From: Tetracladium setigerum
Lineage: Eukaryota > Ascomycota > Leotiomycetes > Helotiales
NCBI GenBank assembly: GCA_031472005.1
Contig: PZJY01000002.1
Span: forward strand, 1,426,001-1,490,000
Direction of reading: 5' to 3'
Length of the DNA: 64,000 nt
The first letter of the stretch is position 1. Each line of letters opens with the position of its first letter. The notes beneath the pieces are model-generated. The model searched no databases. It was not told where the DNA came from and saw nothing but the letters and a program-made list of their open reading frames with translations. Positions 45,883 through 56,565 of this stretch are shown in pieces. The position numbers and the translations under genes were made by a program.

Positions 45883-48781
45883 CTAGACACCTCTGAACAT
45901 CCTAACAATCAAGAACCAAATCGCTCCGATAAATTTGAAGGCACTCAAACCCGCCACTGACCAAAGTACCACAGCGAGGTAGATACCACTCTTCTCCTCA
46001 GTTGTTGTGGTGGTGATACGCTCCAGACCAGCAGTGCTAAGCACGGCCGCGCAAAGTCCGAAATTACACACAAGCCAGAACAAGACGACAGAAGAACGGA
46101 AACCCTTGTAATAATCCTCTTGGACTTCTTCTGGCGATGGATTGCGTACCTCCACAGGGGCTTTCGATACGATTTTACGCATCTCAGCTTCGTATTGAGC
46201 GTTGAGATCAGTGTCGTCGGTGGGGATGTTGACGTCGACCTTTCCACCAGGTTTGAGGGTTGCGGAGGGCAGTTTTTCGGCTTTGTCGTCACCCTTGGTA
46301 CCCCAGGTGATATCGTGAGTGTTACAGAAGGCGTAGACGTTGAGGATATTGATGTATGTGGGGGTGAGGAGAAGGTATTGGATAAAGGAGGTGAACATGT
46401 GCCATGGGTCGAAGAAGATGAAGGAGATGACGAACCAAAGGAGGTATGTCGATGCGAGGGAGACGATAAGAGTGTAAAAGATCTTGTTCTTGAGAATGTC
46501 GGCAATCGAGAATTGGCCATCGGCTAATTCGGCTTGGACGGATTTCACTGTGATGAAGATGGATGCAAACATCAAGTAGCTATTCATCTTGTTAGCATAG
46601 AACGTTCAAAGTGGGTTAGTGGGGGGACTTACGCCATGATAATACTCCAGAAGATGACCATGGACATGTATAACCTATTAGATCCCTGAGGTCGATTACC
46701 CAAAGCTAAGACGAAGCAGGTCAACAGTGTGAAGAGGTACAGCCATTCAAATACAACTCCAAGAATGTTTCCAACAGTGCCGAGAAGATCTACTCCAGAT
46801 AGGGATTTCGTCAAGATGTGGAAAACCAAGAAGAAGTTGCCGATTTGGAACCAAGCGAAAATCATACTGATTGTCTGGTACACATTGAGAACCAGGAACA
46901 TCAGCTTCCGCAAGAAACTATGATCGCTTCGGAACAGCTCATAGAAATGGGCGATCGAGTAAATTGCAGCGAAGAAACTACCGTTAAGCCATCTACGTCT
47001 TTGTAGAATGAATTCTGGCATTTGATCGGGCACATCAGTCTCTCCAGTAGCCGACTTGACGTATTGAAGAATCCAGTGACAATTGCGCTTCGAGACAAGC
47101 TCGAAACACAGGATACGATCTTCGGCAAGATACATATTAGCTGTGAAGATACCGGCGTTGGCACCATGCATCTTTTCTCCAGCAAAGTACTTTTCCAGTG
47201 GACCATTGCCGGCTTTGTCGTTCTGCAAAGCAACATAACGATAAGCCGAGAAAGCACCAGGTAAAACCGAAATGAAACCAAAGGCAGACTCGAGAGGCTT
47301 GTCGAGAATATTACTCATCTTGTACTCGAAATTTTGTGTTGCCACCAAGGGATTCAGCAAGTTCTTTCCTCCGGGTCCCAACATAGCCTTAATCTCACCG
47401 CAAGCTCCTGCGCACATAGGCTCCAAATCGAAGGCCTTCCAGAGATGATAGATCGAGTCCTTGCCAGGCTTGGTACCAGCATCAATAAGAACACAAATAT
47501 TTGGGTCCAAAACTCGTCCAAAGGCCTGGAAGAACCATCTGTGGGAGTTGATCTTTTTCTGATTCTTTTCCTTCAAACAGAAAAGAATCTGGACTGGCTG
47601 TTGCTTCGGGCGAAGTTCCACAACGTCCTTCTTGACTGAGATTCCGACCTGAGTGGTATACTCATAAATGTGGGCCGTCACATCCTTGCCGTTAACCTGC
47701 TGCTTTGCAATACCGTCCTGGTAGACTCCCAAACCAGCCAAAACAGCTCGGGTTCTAGGGTTGATCTTAGCACGACCATCGCTCACAACACAGACTACGA
47801 TCTTTTTCCAAGCATCCTTGCCCCAGGTTTTGCTCTCCTTCCGCGAGCACATGTACTCGATATTCTTGAATACACCACTCATCGTTCGGGCGAAAAGAAC
47901 ATCATCTTCGTTATACATCGTCACCACGATGAACAACTCGGTATGTCTTGGCTTTGCAAACAGACGTTGTCGAAGCGTGAATCGCTCTTCCATGAACTCT
48001 CCCGGATCGCAGGTTGCTGCCGAGTATCGCATATGTGTGAACTCGTCTCTCTCAGGAGGTTGAGCGTGCGGTACCATGTTCAGGAGCTTTGGTGGAATTG
48101 GACAATCCAGAACGAGATTGCCGTTGAACAGTTGCACTTCCTTCACAGTCTTATATCTCTTCAGTCCGCCTGGGTTTGTGTTGACTGGTGGTTCTGCTCC
48201 TCCCTCATGATCTTTGTATTCTGCATGGGGATCTGGGCCATAGCCTGTGTCTGCAAGAATCGGGCGATGGTCGTCATCTCCGTCAAAGTAACCGTCATGG
48301 TGTGCAGGAGGGTATGGTTGTAGGGGGTGCTCTTCATGGGGAGAGGGTTGATATGGCTGGTTGTAGTAGGCATCGTGGTGTGGATCCGCTGCATACTCGG
48401 TTTCGTATCGCTCGTTGTGCCCATAAGAATTGTCTATGTTCGTAACAGAGTACTACGAATAGGCGTCAGTAAAGTCAAAGAGCCTTCCCAGCTGAAAGAC
48501 AAACTTACAGTAGGTTGTGCCTGCAACCGATCACTCGATGCTTGTCTTCCAGGACCCATTGGGATTTCTAGATTCGGTGCCGGCGTCCCAGAGGGTCTAC
48601 CATAAGGCGAGTTATCGGTCTGGTAGCCTGCCAAACCGTGAGGTCCTGGGGAAGGCGCACTATCCATCTGATACCCCGCCAAAGGGTGACCTGGAGAAGG
48701 TGTGCGTCCTGGACGATTCTCCATGTTGTAGTACTCATCCTGGCGTCCCTGGCCTTGACCGCCGTAGCCGTGTTCTGCCAT
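45883..48781 (-). CDS. Chitin synthase, division 1 (probably class III)
   Basis: Three exons (48781-48509, 48452-46633 and 46579-45883), 929 aa. The N-terminal ~200 residues are disordered and Gly/Pro/Tyr-rich. VKEVQLFNGNLVLDCPIPPK opens the chitin_synth_1N region, followed by HMRYSAATCDPGEF and the GT2 core with LFIVVTMYNEDDVLFARTM, VVSDGRAKINPRT and ICVLIDAGTKPGKDS. The catalytic EDR (AEDRILCFEL) and QRRRWLNGSFFA follow. About seven transmembrane helices complete the C-terminal part, including SFIFFDPWHMFTSFIQYLL and a C-terminal pair. This integral plasma-membrane enzyme polymerises UDP-GlcNAc into wall chitin. Domain order and absence of a myosin motor place it in division 1. The short disordered N-terminus and C-terminal wording favour class III over class I, but phylogeny would be needed to be sure. 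Confidence 0.94.
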
Positions 48782-50526
48782 GATATAAAGTGTCAGATTA
48801 AAGTTCTTGAATTGGTACCGAAACTCGACAGTTGCAAGTGTAGGCGCAAAGTTGCTAACAAGCTTTGTATATTTGCGAACGAGGTGAATACAAAAGAGCA
48901 AGTGTTCCCTGAATGAAACACTTGCGTGGTGAATGGGCGACTCGCAGATGATGTCTTGTAGAGGTGCACGAGGTAGAAGATGAAGGGGGGGCGAGTGAAT
49001 GAAGTCAGCAGCGCAGCCTCTGAGATACTCAAAGGTTTTGGCTTGCTCTTCGAGACGACTGCGGCGAGAGCTCGGACGGGTAACAAAGACAAGACTATTT
49101 CTGTTCTAGGCGAAAGATTCACGTACCTAAACGATTGTATGACATGATGGTGGAGGAGGATGTGTGGAGGAGGAAAGGTTGATGCTCGTACAGTACTTGA
49201 GGAATGCGCAGGCCCTCTAGCTTCGAGATGAGATGCCCCCTTTCTCCGAGCTTGGGAATGGGTAGAGCGGAACAGCGACTAGGTTGGCAGTAGTAGTACC
49301 GTAATAATAATGGAACTGTGCGACAAGATGCTCGGTGAGTAGGAGAAATAAATCGGGTTGCAAAGAGATTGATGGTGGTGAAATTGGCTCCTCTGACAGG
49401 TTGAGTCGCGGCTGGTTTCAGGATCTCGAGGATGGTTGTTTACTTGGCTCCAGTTTCGAATTAAGGGTGGTTGCCCGTCCGCCCCAAAACCTTGGCACCC
49501 GGCAAACAATCCGAGAGTTAGGATGGCAGCAGCAACAGCAACAACAATAACACAGCGAGAGAGAGAGAAGAAGCCTTGGATATTTGGATGCTTGGACGTA
49601 TGGATACAAAGCGGTTTAGAAGTTCATCAAAGGGAAAGGGCGGAAATCTGGGGAAGCGTTCAAGGTCATGGAGTTCGCATTAATACTTGCATTGCATCGA
49701 GCAGCAGCAGCAGCAACAACAACAGGTTCTGTTGAAACGACGCTGACCTGACGATCTCACGCTTGGCTCGACAACCACATCTACTCGAGTACGACAAAGA
49801 GTACGGCAAGGTACTTTTTCACCCTCGAAAAGCTTCCCAAAATAGAGGCTTACTCGTCGTTCCTGTGGCTAAGTCGGCACCCAATCACACGGGCCACGGC
49901 ACATCCACACATCGTCACCACGAGCGAGACAGAGGGCTAGCATCACAGGACGCGCATCTTCATGGGCTGTGTGGACGACGCTTCAGGGCATTCAGGGTGC
50001 CAAGTTGGATCGAGCAGCCTCTCTATTCGTCCTGGTGTTGCGAAGATGAAAGCATCACGATCATGAGCCAAAGTGAACGGTGGCCAATCCCCTTTGCCTC
50101 TGTGCCTCGGAGAAAATGGCGGCGTGAAGAAGCTGGCAACATGCATGCTCTCTAACGCTTCTGCATGTGGGCAAGTTTGCGCCACAAAAGGCTGCCTCGT
50201 GTCTTGTCAAAGTCTTGTCAAGTTGACGATCAAAGGAAACTTGTTGGTTGACGTTTGATGGCAAAACGTATTCAGACATTATTGTCCTCGTGACTCCAGA
50301 CTTACATGGAGTGGCTCACTCTCAACTCTCACAAGGACATGTACGGCTTTGACAACCCTGTATTTTCATTGCAAGTAATATCTTTAGGCTTGGGCAACAT
50401 CCGGGAATCTATCCTTCAAGAAACTAGACAAAGAAAGGAAAAGTTAGCAAAGTCAACTATCGTAAGACGCTCTCTAGCATAAAATACATATCAAGAATAG
50501 AGAGAAATAAAGTAAATAAACACAAC
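48782..50526. promoter_or_regulatory. Long upstream region of chitin synthase
   Basis: 1.75 kb with no accepted gene. Contains CAG/CAA simple-sequence patches near 49527-49550 and 49700-49725 and GA-rich runs near 49555-49570. Its distal ~0.4 kb should be the 3' flank of the phosphatase gene. Long regulatory regions are common upstream of fungal wall-synthesis genes. Confidence 0.5.
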
Positions 50527-51055
50527 TCACTTCTTCGAAAACCTCATGCACTGCTCATAAGCAATATCAAACCCCTCTCGTCCGCCGTAATAAGGATCCT
50601 CTACCTCCTCCGCCTTCTTCTTCCCAGCATACTCGCCAAATAGCATCACCTGAGCAGAGCCTCCAGCTTTTTGATGCACTCTCTGGAGATCCTTGAGATT
50701 GTCTCCATCCATCGCGAAGATGTAGTCAAACTTGGAGAAATCGGAGGCGTGAATCTATGTTTGGTCAGCGCTTATCGCCAGAAATCTCGGTTGAGGTTTT
50801 GTCCCTCCTCCCTACCTTCCTAGCCCCATGTCGATAATCAGTAATCCCATTATCCCTCAGTGTCGACATTGTCCTTGAATCTGGACTATTGCCAATGTGA
50901 TATCCCGCCGTTCCACAGCTATCAACCGTGGTAATGAGGGGCTTGTAAGGGTCTTTGGAAACGATGGAACGGAAGACTCCTTCGGCCATAGTTGATCGAC
51001 AGATGTTTCCGAGGCAGACAAAAAGAACCGAAAGAGGCTCTGGGGAGGGAGACAT
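50527..51055 (-). CDS. Low-molecular-weight protein tyrosine phosphatase
   Basis: Two exons, 51055-50816 and 50754-50527 (phase 0), 155 aa, the usual length for the family. The P-loop VCLGNICRS gives C-x5-R with nucleophile Cys14 and Arg20, followed by the Ser that stabilises the thiolate. The general-acid loop EDPYYGG contains Asp133. Intermediate features fit the fold: VDSCGTAGYHIG, RHGARKIHASDFSKFDYIF and AMDGDNLKDL. It is a cytosolic enzyme like yeast Ltp1 and fission-yeast Stp1. All catalytic residues are present, so it is predicted active. The donor GTAGGG is weaker than most here, but the join keeps the frame and yields the expected segment. Confidence 0.96.
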
Positions 51056-52476
51056 GCTTGCAATCTTTCAAGTACTGGTAACCACTTCGCTGGAAACTAA
51101 ATCCTTGATGTTATTGAGCTGTCGCTGACTGAAATCAAATCCTTGGCATCTATTCCTTTGAAGCACTTCGGTTAGCGAGGACGACCTACAACGCGGTTAA
51201 ACGGGTCCCGTATTCTTCGTTCGTGTGGTTGAACAATCAACTCCAACTCTTTGGTTTACCTCCATCTGTAACCTTACAATTCACAGATGTTTCCCTCTCT
51301 CTATTGCTTATTATGCCCACTACCGAGTCCAATCGTTTCGACAATTCACCTCGCAATGACTGGTAGCTACATATCTTTACTCAAGTTCCAGCCATCTCGG
51401 TATCTGAATCTCTGCGTCCTATAGCCTGCACCACCATGAGCCCGAAGATCAAAAATTACTATCGACTTGCTGCATCAGGAGACACATCTGGGAAGACGCC
51501 CCTCGACATAATTGCATCATTCAAATCCACTGCCATCTACCCACGCCTATCGCTCAACCGCCATGGGCATGGGATCGATATAGAACCAAGCTTTGCCACG
51601 CTCGCCTCGGCATTGCCAATCGCTCACAAGCATCAGCTAACGGTATCTCCCATGCTTGATTTCTCGCATCTACTTCCTGTTCGGTTCTCATAATTCCCTT
51701 CAACGTATCAAGTAGCCGGCAGTTGTCGGCCTCTTGTCATGTTCACCCCACACTTGCATTATCAACATTGTCCAACTGCCTTTCTTGGCCAAGCTTCCAC
51801 GTCCTCCACAACAGAATGGGGGAGGTGTCTTAGCTCTGTGCAGATCACTTTTTCTTAATACACTGGAGCAGACAGTGCCCGGGAGTCTTAATTATTATTA
51901 TCTACCTCAGCTTCTCATAGAATGCAAGAGGAATTGTCGAGTATCAGTTGCACACAGATTCTGCGCAGGTACGCGTGTAGGTTATGAGACAATTTATCGC
52001 CCAAGGCTTCATGACATATACTCGAAAAACATAATATGTGAACCCACAACATCAAGGAAGTTTCCTTGATTCAGGGAGTGGAATTGTACAAGGGAAGCTG
52101 CAGCGATCTACTATATTGTTTCCCTCCTTCCTTTCTGTCATTGGGTTTACGAGAGAGACTCTCGCCGAGTCTCCTTCCTAGAAAGGTTACGATATGATGG
52201 AATTGAGATATTAATTCGCGTTACCGCTGGAGGGGAACAACGTGTGCAAGTTCCATCCACTGTCCCTGTCTCTCCAATGTCTTCGAAGTATAAATGAAAG
52301 CCCAGTCTCTGAACTTACCCTCGTCGTCTCAGCCACTCCTTCCGCACAATTTCCAGATTCTCCGTCGCCAATTGCTGTTGTAGATTGCTCTGTCCATTGA
52401 CTCCGGAGAGTAGCACCAGGTAGTTCAATCTCCCTCTCCTTCTCAAGCAACCTGTCTAAACCATCCAGTTTCTACA
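51056..52476. promoter_or_regulatory. Divergent intergenic region, phosphatase and sedolisin genes
   Basis: 1.4 kb between two outward-facing starts. A plus-strand frame at 51436-51693 (85 codons) has an acceptable start but no recognisable features, so it is not annotated. The C/T-rich stretch at 52300-52470 is probably the sedolisin leader. Confidence 0.45.
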
Positions 52477-54487
52477 ATGCGTATCTCTTCGCTGTCATCA
52501 GTGCTGCTTGCTTTTTTAAGCACTGCATACGCTCGCTCAACCACACCTGTCTCGAGAGCCATAGCCAAATCTCCTCTTGAGGTTTTCGAAGCTGTTTACG
52601 AAACTCCGCAAGGATGGACTCGCCATGAAAGACCCGACCCCTCTACTCGCCTTAGCCTCAGAGTTGATCTTGAGATGCCAGATCATGCCCTCTTCGAAGA
52701 GACACTCTACACTATCTCATCTCCAGATCACCCCAATTACGGCAATCATCTGAGCCATGCAGAACTCAAGAGACTTGTGAAACCGAGAGATGCCTCGACT
52801 CAAGGGGTCCTCGAGTGGCTCAGTTCATCTGGTGTCAAAGCTGCTGACATTGTCAACAACGACGAGTGGATTGCATTCAAAATTTCTGTTGCTGATGCCG
52901 AGAGAATGATGGGCACGACTTTCTATTTTTATACCCAAGACGGCGACAAAGCTTCAACAAAGAAGATCCGAACCCTTCAGTACTCGGTTCCTCGAGGCTT
53001 GAAATCGCACATCTCTATGATTGAACCAACCACTCGTTTTGGACAATTGAAGCCTCAACATAGAGAGCCATTTGAGATTTCTCGAGTTGAGGAATCCGAA
53101 CTTAGACAATTAGCTCCCGTTCCTTCTCTTTCGGCTCCCCTCAATGCTACCTTCTGCAATACAACCATCACACCTGCATGTCTCCGAGCTTTGTACAACA
53201 TTGGAGACTATTACGCAAGTCCAGTCAAAAACTCATTGTTCGGTGTTGCAGGTTATTTGAACGAATGGGCGAAGTATGCGCCTCTTGATTTCTTTTTGAA
53301 GAAGTACGCACCCTATGCCGCCAGCCAGACTTTTAACTACCAACTGATCAATGGGGGACAATCGACACAAAATGCGACTGACGACGATGTTGAGGCAAAC
53401 TTGGACATGCAAGTAAGTATATATATCTAAATACGCACGGTTGTCAATGGCACCATCTAACACTCTCAGTACGCTGCATCATTGGGGTACAAGAACAAGA
53501 TCACCTACTACAGTACAGCGGGAAGGGGTCCTCTCATTCCTGATCTTGACCAGCCAAATCCATCAGATAACCAGAATGAACCTTATCTTGAGTTCGTAAC
53601 GTATCTCAGCAATCTCCCCGACAGCGAGCTACCTCAAACTCTCACCACTTCCTATGGCGAGGACGAACAATCCGTCCCAGAAAAGTACTCGAAGGCAGTC
53701 TGCAACATGTTTGGCAAACTAGGCCTTCGTGGGGTTTCCATCCTCTTTTCATCGGGTGACACTGGAGTGGGCTCAGCATGCCAAACCAACGATGGCAAGA
53801 ACACCACTCGTTTCCTCCCTATCTTCCCCGCCTCCTGTCCGTATGTCACAGCTGTTGGGGGAACACGCTACGTACAGCCTGAACAGGCAGTTTACTTCTC
53901 CTCGGGTGGGTTCAGTGATCGTTGGGATCGTCCTAGTTACCAAGATAGTGCGGTAAAGGACTATCTCAAAATCCTTGGCAAGCAGTGGAAGGGATTGTAT
54001 AATCCCAAGGGAAGAGGCTTCCCTGATGTTGCTGCGCAAGGATTGCGATATCGTGTTGTGGAGCAAAATTACACTACTGGTGCATTCTACGAAATCTCGG
54101 TTGGTGGAACATCGTAAGTTCCTTCCTTATCTCTCAAAACTTCATCCCCCTTCACCAAGAAAGACAGTCAAATCTAACATCAAACCAAACAGCGCATCCG
54201 CACCTACCTTCGCAGCAGTCGTCTCCCTTCTTAACACCGCACGTCTGAAGTCCAAGAAGAAGCCTCTTGGTTTTCTTAACCCATGGCTGTATTCTGACGC
54301 TAAAGCTGGCTTGACAGATATCACTCGAGGTGGATCGACTGGATGTACTGGCACTGATATCTATTCTGGTCTCCCTGCTCCATTTGTTCCATATGCTTCT
54401 TGGAACGCAACGACAGGGTGGGATCCAGTGACCGGACTGGGAACTCCAGACTTTAAGAAGTTGTTGGAGATTTCGAGTAGAAAGTGA
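52477..54487 (+). CDS. Secreted tripeptidyl-peptidase, S53 sedolisin
   Basis: Three exons (52477-53412, 53470-54113 and 54193-54487), 624 aa. A signal peptide is visible (RISSLSSVLLAFLSTAYA). Residues ~35-200 are the Pro-kumamolisin prodomain (LRVDLEMPDHALFEETLYTI, HPNYGNHLSHAEL). The mature enzyme has the sedolisin Glu/Asp pair Glu306 and Asp310 in DVEANLDMQ, the oxyanion Asp in ILFSSGDTGVG and the nucleophile Ser527 in VGGTSASAPTFA, which is assembled across intron 2. Near the C-terminus TDITRGGSTGCTG and GWDPVTGLGTP form the calcium site. Several N-glycosylation sequons are present. Such enzymes work in acidic medium, removing tripeptides from protein N-termini for nutrition. All key residues are present, so activity is predicted. 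Confidence 0.96.
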
Positions 54488-54873
54488 TCTTGGGGGTATT
54501 TTGTTAGGTCATTGTATTGTGCCTGGATGAGTGAGGGGAGGGGGGCTTGTAAATTGAATTCTTCCAGATCTCCTCAACATTGACACATCTGTGGAAATTT
54601 ATACAGTTCAATATTACTACTTGATGGTAATTGCAGCAAACCATGCAGCAAGTTTTTCTTTTGAACCCACCCACAAAAATGGTCAACTGCATTTCTCTAA
54701 TTTCTGATATCAAATATTCATTGGGTCAAGATGCATATGCACGGCAAGACCCGCATGTGCATCTCCATCCATTTATCTACCCTCAATATATTCAACATCC
54801 TTTCTTCCTTTTCTTTCTGTGCTTCTTTTCATTCCTCCCTTCTTTCTCTTTCCCACCCACCACAATCCACAAA
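54488..54873. other. Short tandem intergenic region
   Basis: 0.39 kb between two plus-strand genes. Ends in a T/C-rich run (54800-54860) just upstream of the next start, typical of a fungal promoter. Nothing else is seen. Confidence 0.5.
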
Positions 54874-55788
54874 ATGTCCACCACAACCACAGTTGCCACC
54901 AACGCTCCAACCCATCTAATCCTAGTATGCTGCCACGCAATCTACCTCTCATCCAACAATCCCAACCATAATACCTCCTCAGGACAGAGTAAAGACGAGC
55001 CCAGAGAGATCGAAAATTCCAGCCGGAAAGAAGGAAAATGGCTCCTTTCACCCTTCCAAACCAACGAACCGCCTGTATTCACAAGCCACCTCCAAACCGG
55101 CCTCGCCCTCCTCCTCTCCAACCCCACCACGTCCCTCCTCATCCTCTCCGGCTCCAAAACCAGGCCAGAAACCCCCTCTCCGAAGCATCCAGCTATCTCT
55201 CCCTCGCTCAAGATTCCAACTTCTTCGACCTCCTTCCATCTTCCGCTCCCTCTCCCCATCACACCCCCTCCACCATTCTCAACAGCAAAATAATCCTAGA
55301 AGAACAAGCACTCGACTCCTTCGCCAACCTCCTCTACAGCATGATATCATTCTGGCGAGCAACTGGCGGTGTCTGGCCGCGTAAGATAACAATCATCACG
55401 CATGAGTTCAAGCGAGCTCGGTTCATGGAATTGCATGTTCCGACGTTGCGAATCCCCGTGGAGAGGGTGGAGTTTATTGGGATCAATCCGGCGTATATGG
55501 ATCCTGAGGGTGGAGATTTTGATGACTTGAGGGCGGAGGATGTGAGGAAGGGGGAGAGGGAGAGGGGGTTTGATGCGTGGAAGGGTGATTGTTGGGGGGT
55601 GGGGAGGGGGTTGAGGAGGAAGAGGAGGGCGAGGAATTGTTGGGGTGTCGGGCAGATGTTGTTTTGTGATGATGGGGAGAGGGGAGAGGGGATTGGGGAC
55701 GAGGGTTTTGGAGGCTGATGAGGAGGGTGGAGTGGGCGAGGAAGAGGTATTGGATGAGAGAGGGGTGTTTCCTTGGGAGGAGATGTAG
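54874..55788 (+). CDS. DUF218-like (YdcF-type) protein with frame gaps
   Basis: Single exon. MSTTTTVATNAPTHLILVCC opens, followed by SPFQTNEPPVFTSHLQTGL-ALLLSNPTTSLLILSGSKTR, a typical DUF218 start with an S-G-G/S-K-T-R phosphate-like loop. The frame then breaks at the C5 run 55172-55176; one added base restores SEASSYLSLAQDSNFF, LEEQALDSFANLLYSM and KITIITHEFKRARFMELH, the family core. A second disruption of two bases lies within the G-rich stretch 55674-55691, after which VLDERGVFPWEEM and a TAG stop follow. With these restored, the length is 305 codons plus stop. The family occurs as small proteins of unknown biochemical function in fungi and bacteria. I infer an intact gene with sequence errors. 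Confidence 0.75.
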
Positions 55789-56565
55789 GAGAGAAGGTTC
55801 ACCGGCAATTTGATTGAGTATGATGGTTTGCTCTGGTAAGGTTGTAACTTATTCCGCCCCTCCCTAAACTATTTTTGTGTACGGCACCAGTATCTCAACT
55901 AAAAGATTTAGACAAAGTGAGGATGGCGATGGGTAATATCCAGATTCAGTTTAAATCCTCGAATAAACATAGATTAGCTCTTTAGTTTTATTATACCTAA
56001 GGTCTTCTTGAAGGAAAAAGAAAATACCAACTACTCTTTGTGCACATCCAGACTAGGAAGATTAGAAATGAGTAGCCTTTTCCCTTATGACTTTTATCAC
56101 ATTCTTTTAGTCGGAAGTTAATGAAAACTTAGCTTAAGCACGACTGTATTTCCCAATGGAGGGCGATATACTTCACATGTCTAGTAGAAAATTGCCACAA
56201 ATATACGTCACAGTACAAGAAGATCTTTGTTTTTCAGTGCCATTGATTGTTTGCTTAACTAAAAGGAAGGAAGGCAGGCAGGCAGTGACGGAAAGCTAAG
56301 GACTCATTCCTCATTCGAGAAGGAGTTAACTTGAAGTCAAAAGGAGCGTCGGGTAAAGGAAACGAAGCCCATAGCAGTTACACAATCGCGAATGAGAAAA
56401 AAAGAAGATCCCCAGCGCAAAAGGGAAGAATTTCAGAGAACTCCTGTTACACCCCCATCCATATCCATCCCGAGTTCTGGTTTGTCAATCTTTACGCCTT
56501 CGCACGCCTCATACTACATCCATGAATAGAGCACCACCAAATATCGTATCGTCAGTCGAGAAGCT
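55789..56565. other. Intergenic, convergent 3' flanks
   Basis: 0.78 kb, AT-rich, between two converging genes. No gene, repeat or structural RNA recognised. Confidence 0.55.

Noticed and set aside
51436..51693. Plus-strand frame of 85 codons upstream of the sedolisin gene
   Set aside because: Start context is acceptable but the translation has no recognisable features or conservation that I can see.
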